Notes under the pieces: generated by a model
Told to the model about the DNA's origin: nothing
The model's input: only the letters and a program-made list of their open reading frames with translations
Database searches by the model: none
Part shown: positions 28,315 to 36,840 of the stretch, one piece after another
Position numbering within the stretch: the stretch's first letter is position 1
Layout: each line of letters begins with the position of its first letter
Position numbers and translations under genes: made by a program
From: an uncultured Clostridia bacterium
GTDB lineage: Bacteria; Bacillota; Clostridia; TANB77; CAG-508
Assembly: GCA_934133165.1 (NCBI GenBank)
Contig: CAKPAW010000001.1
Span: 347,221-411,220, forward strand
DNA: 64,000 nt
Reading direction: 5' to 3'

Positions 28315-29560
28315 CTAAAATTCATAATTAGGTATTATAGATAATAATTCTTTTAAATATGAAAATATACTTTTCTTCTCTATTTCTTTTGAACATATTA
28401 TATCTACACTTTCAACCACTTTGCTATTATATTTTACCACTATATTTCCTATTTTAGTATTTTTTATTACTGGAGCATCATATTCATATATTGCATTTGT
28501 TTCAATCTCTATATTATTTTCTTCACCTATTTTTATAGGCAGTTGCTTTTTATGTATTTCTTTCAACTCTAATTCTACCTTTGTTTTTTCGCCTTTATTA
28601 ATATATATGCGTTCACTATTTATTTGTTTCCATTTTTCAAATTCTATTTTTATTTTTTCTTCTAAATTTATTCTTGTATAGTTTTTAAATGCATATTCAA
28701 TTAATTTCATACTATCTGATGTTCTTTGTTTTTTTGTATCGCATCCTAGAACTACTGTTATTATTTGATTATTGTCTCTCGTACAAGATGTAACTAAACA
28801 TCTCCCTGCATTATTTGTAAATCCTGTTTTTACACCATCTACTCCATTTAGCGTTCCTAATAATTCATTTGTATTATATATGCTTCTTGGTACATTATTT
28901 ATGCTTATCGTTGTACTTTTTGTATTGACTATTTTAGAGAATGTCTCATTTTTTAAAGCATAATCTGTTAATACAGCAAGTTCGTATGCTGTCGTATAAT
29001 GTTCAATATCATCTAATCCATGTGGTGTAACAAAATGCGTATTTTTTAGTCCTATTTCTTCTGCTTTTTTATTCATAAGTTCTGCAAAACCTTCTATACT
29101 TCCGCCTACATATTCAGCAAGTGCTACTGCTGCGTCATTTCCGAGACCTAAGCATTAATCCATATAATAAATCTATTACACTTATTTTATCATTAGTATT
29201 TATTTTTAACCTTGAACCACCTGTGTTTGCTGCTTTTTTTGAAATTATAACAACATCTGATAAATTTCCTTTTTCTATTATAACTATTGCTGTCATTATT
29301 TTTGTTGTAGATGCCATTGCTCTTTTTTCCGTTTCATTTTTTCCCCATATAATTTCTTTCGTTTTTCTATCATATATGACTGCTGCTCTCGCATTAAGTA
29401 CAGGTTCTTCACTGACTTTTGCAGTAGTTTCTAATGCTAATTCTTTTACTTCATCTGCTAACATTTCCTCTTCATCTACATCATCTGCATACACACATGA
29501 CACACAAGATATTATTATTAATATAATTATTATACATACATATAAGATTCTTTTTTTCAA
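28315..29560 (-). CDS. D-alanyl-D-alanine carboxypeptidase (PBP5/DacF type), +1 frameshift at CGG
   Basis: A 414-residue product when one base is skipped at CGG 29143-29141, a normal length for the family. It has a signal peptide (about 1-25), the penicillin-binding catalytic motif STTK at 84-87 and KTG at 244-246. The second motif, SGN, is created by the shift: zero frame reads Ser-CGG-AAA-TGA, while the +1 frame reads Ser-GGA-AAT-GAC, giving RSGNDAAVALAEY. The downstream frame continues without gap through THFVTPHG and a C-terminal beta domain. It removes terminal D-Ala from peptidoglycan stem peptides outside the membrane. Start is TTG 29560 with AGAAGGTGAT upstream, inside a hairpin. Without frameshifting the protein would lack two of three catalytic motifs. 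Confidence 0.88.
29141..29143 (-). other. +1 frameshift site TCT-CGG-A inside SGN active-site motif
   Basis: Zero frame terminates at TGA two codons after CGG. The +1 frame supplies Gly and Asn of the essential SGN triad and the following conserved DAA. Confidence 0.9.
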
Positions 29561-29563
29561 CTT

Positions 29564-29600
29564 AAAATCACCTTCTAAATTATATTTAAAAGGTGATTTT
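29564..29600. promoter_or_regulatory. Hairpin covering the carboxypeptidase ribosome-binding site
   Basis: AAAATCACCTT pairs with AAGGTGATTTT across a short AT loop. On the minus strand the 3' side of the stem contains AAGGTGAT, the apparent ribosome-binding site of the TTG start at 29560. It may sequester translation initiation, or may be a terminator for the upstream secretion operon. Confidence 0.5.
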
Positions 29601-29693
29601 TTATTCTTCTATTTTATTATTTTTTCTATTAACTAAACAGATTAATCTATTTTACATTAAATTTTAAAGCCTAAGCAGATAAAATAATTTATA

Positions 29694-31253
29694 CTATCTT
29701 CTGTCTCTTGAGCCGCTTATTTCTTCTTCCAAATCCTCTGTTACCATTTCAACAATTTCCTTTGTTTCTTTATCAGGATTTTCTTTTCTCTTTTCCTCAA
29801 ATAATTTTTGTGCTTTAGCATCATTTGGTTCTCCATCTTTGTAATATCCCCATTTTATAGCTAATTTTGAATAGTCCACATCATCATGTATATGAGATTT
29901 TGTGTTCTTATCTCCATCTATATCTTCTATCTTTAAATCTCCTTCTTCTACTTTACCATCTTTTCCATGCTTTTCTGCTTCTTGGTAACCTTCTTCTACA
30001 CTGCGATATCCATCTCCAAATTCTTCTGCTAAATCTCTTTCATCTTTCTTTATTTCCCATACATTATTTGTTTCTAATTCTCTATCTAAATTTTGGTTTC
30101 CTTCTACTCCTTTTCCTCCTATAGTTTTTCTAGGTGAATGATATACTTTAAGTTCTCCATATTCACCATTTTTTACGGAAATATTTCCTTCTCCAAGTTT
30201 GTACCTAGACGTTACATCGTCTTTCTTAACTTCTCCCTTTTGGCTTATCTGATAGTTTTGTTCTTTTGAATTAATACCTGCTGTGTTATCTAATTCTAGG
30301 TCTAGTGGCACTACCTTATTATCATTTGTAATTGCTATAAATGAATATCTTGTTGTATTTGTTTTTTCCTTTTCTCCTTTTGCATTTACCAAATTATCTC
30401 TTTCAACAGATTCTATAATTCCTATTTTAGTAAATTTTGCGTCTTCCATATCTGGCATTTTACCTGATTTTTCAATAATTTGTCCTAATGTTTTCATGTC
30501 TGTGACTTTATCTTTTGTATCCATTTCTTGTTTTATATTTACATCTTTTATTGTATTTTCTTTTTTTATTTCAGTTTGATTTTGTTTTTGGTTTTCATTT
30601 ATTATCTTTTCATTTTGTTTTTCATTTTCTTCTTTTACTTTTTGTTTTAAATCTAAAGTTACAATTTTAGTAATTTCATTTGTTCCTTCTAGCCCTAACG
30701 CTTTTTCTATTAGCTTTTTTTCTTTTTCTTGTTCTTGTCTTAATGACATTTCTTTTTTATTTAAATCTGCTGATTGTACAATATCTTTTATTTGAGCCCC
30801 AAGTTTATTTTCTAAAGTATTTTCTTTAAATAAGATATTGTTACCCATCATTTTATTTACAATTGTACATATTTCTATTGTTCCTATATATAGTTTTGAT
30901 ATTTCTCCTTCATCTACCAAATATAGGCCTACTACTTTTCCTTTAATTTTTAGTCTTTGTATTAAATAAATATCTTTAACATTAAAGTATTCTTTACTAT
31001 TTCTTAATTTGTTGTTTATTTTATGCATAGTGTTTATAAATTTTCGATTGCTTAGAATAAAACCTATTAAATGATTTTCTCTTACATCTGTAATAACACA
31101 TTTTTCTATTGTATTAACTAATTCGTCTTCATCATAGTCTTCATTATCTTCTATGTATACAAGTTGATTTTTATCTATTATTGTTGCCACAAACCAATTA
31201 TCTATTTTCTTTGTTATTTTTACTAAAAATACTTTTCCTATTAATTCTTCCAT
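29694..31253 (-). CDS. Cytoplasmic charged protein at the end of the T4SS cluster, unknown
   Basis: The protein has 519 residues. The ATG at 31253 has AAAGGA upstream; the longer reading from 31319 has none. No signal peptide or membrane helix is visible. Residues about 1-150 form a compact mixed alpha/beta region (GKVFLVKITKKIDNWFVATII). A Lys/Glu/Gln-rich coiled-coil linker (about 180-250) and a hydrophilic C-terminal half with ISQKGEV, YHSPRKTIGGKG and ERDLAEEFGDGYRS follow. It follows the membrane genes of the secretion cluster with an 85-nt gap and may be a cytoplasmic accessory factor or substrate. I do not recognise a family. Confidence 0.6.
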   Translation of the reverse strand: MEELIGKVFLVKITKKIDNWFVATIIDKNQLVYIEDNEDYDEDELVNTIEKCVITDVRENHLIGFILSNRKFINTMHKINNKLRNSKEYFNVKDIYLIQRLKIKGKVVGLYLVDEGEISKLYIGTIEICTIVNKMMGNNILFKENTLENKLGAQIKDIVQSADLNKKEMSLRQEQEKEKKLIEKALGLEGTNEITKIVTLDLKQKVKEENEKQNEKIINENQKQNQTEIKKENTIKDVNIKQEMDTKDKVTDMKTLGQIIEKSGKMPDMEDAKFTKIGIIESVERDNLVNAKGEKEKTNTTRYSFIAITNDNKVVPLDLELDNTAGINSKEQNYQISQKGEVKKDDVTSRYKLGEGNISVKNGEYGELKVYHSPRKTIGGKGVEGNQNLDRELETNNVWEIKKDERDLAEEFGDGYRSVEEGYQEAEKHGKDGKVEEGDLKIEDIDGDKNTKSHIHDDVDYSKLAIKWGYYKDGEPNDAKAQKLFEEKRKENPDKETKEIVEMVTEDLEEEISGSRDRR

Positions 31254-31338
31254 ACTTTTTTTCCTTTCGAAATTATTATAGCATAACACACAAAAAAAAT
31301 ATAGTAAATTAAAATACAATTTACTATATTTTTCTTTT

Positions 31339-31644
31339 TTACAAAAATATTTTTAATATCTTTGACAAAATATCTTTAATAAAGATAATTAATGCAACTA
31401 TATAGCATAGTATACATGCTAATGGATATGCAAATATCATTAATAATACTAAACAAAATATTGCCTGGCCATCAGTTTCTATCATTACATATGCAGTAAA
31501 TGAAAGTAGAATTCCAATAACAACGAAAATTATTATGCAAAGCACTTTATTTACTGAAATGTAATTTGAATATTTCGTTCCTGCTATTAAGCCTATTATT
31601 CCACCTATTAGTATGTATCCTATCCGTATAATTAAGTCTTTCAT
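31339..31644 (-). CDS. Small multi-pass membrane protein in the T4SS cluster
   Basis: The protein has 101 residues, almost all hydrophobic, with three predicted helices. The start has GGAGG 8 nt upstream. It contains one of the three in-frame CGG codons that do not lead to an alternative frame: at 31626-31624 the context is ATA-CGG-ATA, and a +1 skip would hit TAG at once. The family is not recognised. The position between the NTF2-like protein and the terminal cytoplasmic protein suggests a secretion accessory role. Confidence 0.6.
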   Translation of the reverse strand: MKDLIIRIGYILIGGIIGLIAGTKYSNYISVNKVLCIIIFVVIGILLSFTAYVMIETDGQAIFCLVLLMIFAYPLACILCYIVALIIFIKDILSKILKIFL

Positions 31645-31712
31645 GTTGTCTTTCCTCCTTTTTTAGTTGCTATAAAAGTTTATTTATTTATATTTTACAT
31701 CGTTTTACATAA

Positions 31713-33080
31713 TTAGTCAATTATTTGAAATGATAATTCAAATTCAGTATTTTCTTTTAGTACCATAATTATATTCATTTTAACTTTTTTACTACTATCA
31801 TTTTCTGCATTTGAAATTTCTATAGAATATGTGTATACTCCTGAAATTCTGTCTGAAAATGTAAGAAATGTAATATTATTATATGAATATAGTCTTTCTT
31901 TCATATATTTTTCAAAATCGCTTTGTGTTTTAAATGAACTATTTTTATAATCTGAACTTAATATTTTATAAGCGGATGAATAATCTTTTGTATTCAACAT
32001 TTGAAAGAACTTTGTAATATTCATGCTTACCTTTTCTTGATTAGTAGCCTTATTATATTTATTTAAATATTCTTTATCTAAAGAAGTATAGGTATCTAAT
32101 AATATTGTATATTTTCCTAACTCTGTTTCATTAAATATATAATAATTATTAAATTGGTCTTTACAAATATAACTTGTATATTCATTATTTTTCTCAACAC
32201 TATATTGTTTTAGATTGCATTTGATCAACTCTGAAAAATTATTTTCAACATAATCTTGGTAACTTTTTAATGTTGGAAATTTAATTTGTTTATATTCTGA
32301 GTCTAGATTATTATAATTTTCTTTTATATTATATTGCAAATTGGTTTTATATTGGTTAAAATAATAATTTGATATGTATTCATCATCGTATGCATCGCTC
32401 ATATAAGTATTACTTTCATTCTGATTTACTACTATATTTTTTAAGTCACTCATATCTAAATTATACAATTTTTCCTCTTTGTAACCTTTATCTTCCATAT
32501 AATCATATGGCAAAATACTAAAGTTTAAATTTTGTGTATTTCTAATTACAATAAATCCAAAAGTATTAATTATTTTCTTATCTTTTTCTACTAAATCTCC
32601 ATATACTATATATATAGAATTTTCTTCTTCTATATCTACCACATACATATTTTTCACGTCAAAATATAAATCTTTATAGTATTTTGAAAATCTATTATCT
32701 ATATTATTTAATGTTAAATTATATTGTTGTTTATATTGGTTATCTAACATATTGTATAAATCTTCTTTATATAGTTTTACTGTTTCACCAATCTCATTTT
32801 TATTTCCTTCATAATTAGATATATTTATTTTGTTTAATAAATCTAAATACTTTTGAATACAGGCTATTGTGTCAAAGTATTCATACTTTGATGTAATTTT
32901 CTCTATACCATTTCTAAAATCTGTATCTTGATCAGAAGAGTATTTTTCTTCATCAACAATATTAGACATAATATTTATATTGCTTCCATTTGTAAGAATT
33001 TTTATACATATTAAAATTCCTATTAAAATAAGTATTATTATAAAAATAAATAACATAAAATATTTTATCTTTTTTTCCAT
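31713..33080 (-). CDS. VirB8-like/NTF2-fold membrane protein
   Basis: The protein has 455 residues from an ATG at 33080 (GAGG 5 nt upstream), immediately after the hydrolase gene. One N-terminal membrane helix (about 8-30) is followed by an extracytoplasmic region. The C-terminal part (about 350-455), with ITKFFQMLNTKDYSSAYKIL and a following FEKYMKERL, resembles NTF2-like folds seen in VirB8/TcpC-type subunits of Gram-positive type IV secretion systems. Sequence identity to known members cannot be judged here, so the VirB8 label is inference from fold pattern and context. Confidence 0.6.
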   Translation of the reverse strand: MEKKIKYFMLFIFIIILILIGILICIKILTNGSNINIMSNIVDEEKYSSDQDTDFRNGIEKITSKYEYFDTIACIQKYLDLLNKINISNYEGNKNEIGETVKLYKEDLYNMLDNQYKQQYNLTLNNIDNRFSKYYKDLYFDVKNMYVVDIEEENSIYIVYGDLVEKDKKIINTFGFIVIRNTQNLNFSILPYDYMEDKGYKEEKLYNLDMSDLKNIVVNQNESNTYMSDAYDDEYISNYYFNQYKTNLQYNIKENYNNLDSEYKQIKFPTLKSYQDYVENNFSELIKCNLKQYSVEKNNEYTSYICKDQFNNYYIFNETELGKYTILLDTYTSLDKEYLNKYNKATNQEKVSMNITKFFQMLNTKDYSSAYKILSSDYKNSSFKTQSDFEKYMKERLYSYNNITFLTFSDRISGVYTYSIEISNAENDSSKKVKMNIIMVLKENTEFELSFQIID

Positions 33081-33097
33081 TTTTCCTCTTTTCTTAT

Positions 33098-35872
33098 TTA
33101 TATACTTTGTGAAGTAGTAGCATATCCCCAACCTAAAAATCCATACGTTTTTCCATATGACTGATCTATTTTTTGTTTTACTATAGTTCTTCCTCCTGCT
33201 TCTATTACATATCCATTTCCTACATATAAAGCTACGTGACCATATGCCTGGTTACTTCCTTTAGACACAATACATGCACCTATTGGTATTTTAGTATAAT
33301 CTACATGCCCATCTGAAGTGTATGTAATTGCATTAGGATGAGGTATATCTATTGCATTTCCATTTATATATCCTAATCCAGCTTCACTATACGCTGTTTT
33401 TACAAAAGCCGCACAATATTTTTTAGATGCATAATTTTTTCCTCTTGATTTATTATAAAAACTGCTTTTTCCTACTTGTGATTCAGCCCATTGAATCATT
33501 TTTGTTTGAGTGTCACCTGCTATTTGAATATCGTTACTTACTATATCTCCTGATATACCAAATATAGTAGTAATATATTTTTTTATTCTAGATGCCCATG
33601 AACTATCTGAAGCATACCTTGCTCCAATACCCTCTATTGTTTCAGGTTTATAACCTTTTGATTGTATCCAGCTATACCATGCACCACTTTGGGATACATA
33701 ATTCTCTGCTATTCCTTTACATACTGAATCTATCCCTTTTGATGCATCTCCTATAAAAGATAATGCTGACTGATATGGAGTAGAATCATATGCACCCCAC
33801 CCCCAAAAGTTCCCTTTTTTGTAAGAAATGTTTGATGTTCCATATTCACTTTCATGAATACCAATGCAGAAAATAAACATTGGATCTAGCCCATATGAGG
33901 TAGCTATATCAAAATAATTTTCTGCATTTGCTATAAAATGCTTTTCATAGTATTCTCTATATGCTCTTCCACCATTACCTGTTCCATTTGGCGGTGTATA
34001 GTTTTTTACCCATTGTATAAATTGTTCTTTTGTATAATTGTTTTTCCATAATACATTCCATGCACCTTCTACGAAAACAAACTCTTCTGGCTCATATATT
34101 TCAAAATCTTCTGCTGTTTTCCTTGCCTTAACTTTTCCTTCATATACATTAAATAGATAACGCATCGTATCTTCTAAATCTACTGTTTTAGAATTAGATG
34201 CCAAAAACTCATATAACATTTCTTTAGCACTTAATAAACTATTTTCTGGTGATGATTTCTCTTTTCTTTCTATCTCCTCATACTGAATCATTTTTGAGTT
34301 ATTTCTTAAATTTTCTACATCAAATATTCCCGTTTTAGGATCTACCTTTAGCAATGACAAGAATTTTTCAGGTGATTCTGTAACTTCTGATCTAGACTTA
34401 ACATATTTATTAGAAGTTATTTTTGTTGTTGTCACAGTTTTTTTATTAGTTTTCTTTTCTTTTACCTCTCTTCTGTCTTCTACAACAACAGCTTTTTCTG
34501 GTAATCCAAACTCTAGTGTGTCTATTAGTCCATGATAATCAGGTACATCTGTAAAGTCGCTATCATCTGGTTCCATAGATATTATATCTTCAATATCTGG
34601 ATTTTCTACATTATTTGTATATTCTGAATTATAATCTGCTATCCAGGTTTTAGCTTGTCTAACACATAATTTAATATCATTATTTTTTAAAGTATTAATT
34701 GTTGTTTTATATGGTTCAACATTAAATTCCGCTTCTCCTTCAATAGGATATGGATGATATTCTGATACAGGTGTATTTGTCATAACCCCTGGTTCTGTTG
34801 ATACTGCATCTTCGACAACTGTGTAGTATTTTATATATCTTTTCATCTTAAATTGTACGTCAAAACTATATACTTCTGTTGTTACATTTGTAGTTATATT
34901 GTCTTGCACATCAATCACAATTTTTGATTCCATTGCTAATTCTGCAACTGCTTCAGCAAATTTTTGATTTTGTGAAGTCATTAAAAGCCCCATACAAAAT
35001 TCAAATGGCATTGTATATTTTTGAATAACACTTTGATAATTTATTCTAGTTACCTCTATATCTGAATTATACTCCTGATAATCTTCGTTTCCTTCTTGTT
35101 TAGCATAATCACTATATATTATTTGTTTTTCATCAGATACTATATTTACTATAATTAAGTTATCATCATCATCTAATGTAAACTTTGTTTTTAAGTTTTC
35201 ATATGAATTTTCTATTTCTTCTTTTTTAAAATAAATTTGAGTCTGAGTTTGTTTGTCATCTAGTAATATTCCTAATTTCGCAAGCTCTAATGAGAATTCA
35301 TCATATGGGGTATATTCAAGAACTTGTGATGTTCCATCTAAATACCTTCTATGAAATTGTACACATCCTTGTAATTCACCCTCTGGTACTTCAGTCCCTA
35401 TTTTATTTCTTTCTCTTAAATCTGGATAAGTTGTAACTACTTCTGCCTCCATAAATTTTTCTAAAGCACTTAAATCCTCTGATAAACCTATCTGTTTTTT
35501 ACTCACATGACTATTTTCAAACCAATTATTTAATCTTTCATCTAATTCTTCTTTGTCTATTTCAAATTTTCTACCATTTTTCTTTGTAATTCTTTTTACA
35601 TTTCCTGTCTTATCATCTGTAACTGATTTTGTAATTTCTGAAACAGAATCAAAAATACTCTTTTTTACTCCATATAACAATAATGGTACTATTATTATAA
35701 TTATGCAAATAATAGCTGTGATAATAAGTCCTTTTATTCCTATAGCACGAATTATCATCTTAATTTCTTTTTTTAATGCCGCACCTGCTGCCTTTTTTGT
35801 TCCCCTTGCTACATCTTTCCCTGCTTTTTTTATTTGTTCTTCTGTTTTATCAACTTGATTTTGATCATCCAT
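33098..35872 (-). CDS. Two-domain peptidoglycan hydrolase of the T4SS (VirB1-like)
   Basis: The protein has 924 residues. It has a cytoplasmic N-terminus, one membrane helix (about 48-68) and a long extracellular linker. A glucosaminidase/lysozyme-like domain (about 640-770) contains GLDPMFIFCIGIHESEYGTS and GNFWGWGAYDSTP. A C-terminal NlpC/P60- or CHAP-like domain (about 790-920) has the probable catalytic Cys in KKYCAAFVKTAY and His in YGHVALYVGNGYVIEAG. Such bifunctional enzymes (as TcpG, CwlT, Tn916 Orf14) cut glycan strands and stem peptides to let the secretion channel pass. It lies inside the cluster between two VirB8-like genes. Confidence 0.85.
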   Translation of the reverse strand: MDDQNQVDKTEEQIKKAGKDVARGTKKAAGAALKKEIKMIIRAIGIKGLIITAIICIIIIIVPLLLYGVKKSIFDSVSEITKSVTDDKTGNVKRITKKNGRKFEIDKEELDERLNNWFENSHVSKKQIGLSEDLSALEKFMEAEVVTTYPDLRERNKIGTEVPEGELQGCVQFHRRYLDGTSQVLEYTPYDEFSLELAKLGILLDDKQTQTQIYFKKEEIENSYENLKTKFTLDDDDNLIIVNIVSDEKQIIYSDYAKQEGNEDYQEYNSDIEVTRINYQSVIQKYTMPFEFCMGLLMTSQNQKFAEAVAELAMESKIVIDVQDNITTNVTTEVYSFDVQFKMKRYIKYYTVVEDAVSTEPGVMTNTPVSEYHPYPIEGEAEFNVEPYKTTINTLKNNDIKLCVRQAKTWIADYNSEYTNNVENPDIEDIISMEPDDSDFTDVPDYHGLIDTLEFGLPEKAVVVEDRREVKEKKTNKKTVTTTKITSNKYVKSRSEVTESPEKFLSLLKVDPKTGIFDVENLRNNSKMIQYEEIERKEKSSPENSLLSAKEMLYEFLASNSKTVDLEDTMRYLFNVYEGKVKARKTAEDFEIYEPEEFVFVEGAWNVLWKNNYTKEQFIQWVKNYTPPNGTGNGGRAYREYYEKHFIANAENYFDIATSYGLDPMFIFCIGIHESEYGTSNISYKKGNFWGWGAYDSTPYQSALSFIGDASKGIDSVCKGIAENYVSQSGAWYSWIQSKGYKPETIEGIGARYASDSSWASRIKKYITTIFGISGDIVSNDIQIAGDTQTKMIQWAESQVGKSSFYNKSRGKNYASKKYCAAFVKTAYSEAGLGYINGNAIDIPHPNAITYTSDGHVDYTKIPIGACIVSKGSNQAYGHVALYVGNGYVIEAGGRTIVKQKIDQSYGKTYGFLGWGYATTSQSI

Positions 35873-35902
35873 GCTATCACCTCATTCCTTATTACTACTA
35901 AA

Positions 35903-36823
35903 TTATATATTTATTTTAAATATTGTTCTGTCCGTATATTTACTTTTTTTAACTTTAGATTTATACTCATCATAATTTAAAATAACATCTTCAAATATTA
36001 ATTGATTTATAGTTTGATTTGAATTATATTCTTTATTATACTTTATTAACAAACTTTGTGTTGCTTTTGGTTTTATACATAAATTATCTAATAAAACTTC
36101 ATGTGACAAAGCATAATAAGATACACTATTCTTCCCTATCAAATACATTGTTTTTGTACTTTCTTTACTATCTAACAAAATAGTTTTATAAGTTAAATTA
36201 GTAACTTTTAATTCATATTCTTCATACTCTTTATAGATTTTCCTTTTAGTTACTTCTATTTTTAAGTATTCATTTTCGCTCGTTCTATTTACTTCTTTAG
36301 TTTGTATGTAACTATTTATGTTCAGCTTAGTAATATTATTTTCTTTTTGAATAGTAAAATAATCTTCAGTATTCTTTGTGTCACCATTTTTTAATATATC
36401 TTCATATAATTTTATTTTATATGTATTTCCTGTATATTTTTCTTTACTATATAATTTTTTTACAGAAAAGTTTTTATTGTAGTAATTATTTTTAAACACT
36501 TCTATTGTTGGAAATAATTCTTTTTTACAAGAATCTGTCAATAATGCATAAGCATCTTCTATTTTACTTGCGTTACAAAAACGAAGAAATTGATCTATTA
36601 TAAGGTCTTCATTTTCTTTCACTTCTGCCTCAGTAATTAACACATTTATATCTGGATTATTCTTGTAATCTTCATAATTTACTATGTTATCTTTGTTGTC
36701 ACTATTATTTTTATCCTTAACTATTTCATTAATAGCTTGAATCGCTATTATAGTAATAATAATAGCGATTATTGCAAGCCAAATTGTTCTTTTATTTTGA
36801 TTATAATATCTAATAATGCTCAT
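35903..36823 (-). CDS. VirB8-like/TcpC-type membrane protein
   Basis: The protein has 306 residues. A cytoplasmic start of about 12 residues and one membrane helix (about 14-33) are followed by an extracellular region. That region opens with an NTF2-like segment (DQFLRFCNASKIEDAYALLTD, then KKELFPTIEVFKNNYY) closely parallel to that in the second such protein at 31713-33080. Two VirB8-like subunits in one cluster occur in Gram-positive conjugation systems. The start is 17 nt downstream of the VirB6-like gene. Confidence 0.6.
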   Translation of the reverse strand: MSIIRYYNQNKRTIWLAIIAIIITIIAIQAINEIVKDKNNSDNKDNIVNYEDYKNNPDINVLITEAEVKENEDLIIDQFLRFCNASKIEDAYALLTDSCKKELFPTIEVFKNNYYNKNFSVKKLYSKEKYTGNTYKIKLYEDILKNGDTKNTEDYFTIQKENNITKLNINSYIQTKEVNRTSENEYLKIEVTKRKIYKEYEEYELKVTNLTYKTILLDSKESTKTMYLIGKNSVSYYALSHEVLLDNLCIKPKATQSLLIKYNKEYNSNQTINQLIFEDVILNYDEYKSKVKKSKYTDRTIFKINI

Positions 36824-36840
36824 ATTTAGATACTCCTCAT

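Noticed and set aside
29135..29143. UGA recoding in the carboxypeptidase gene
   Set aside because: Zero frame after TGA has no family similarity; similarity continues only in the +1 frame from CGG.
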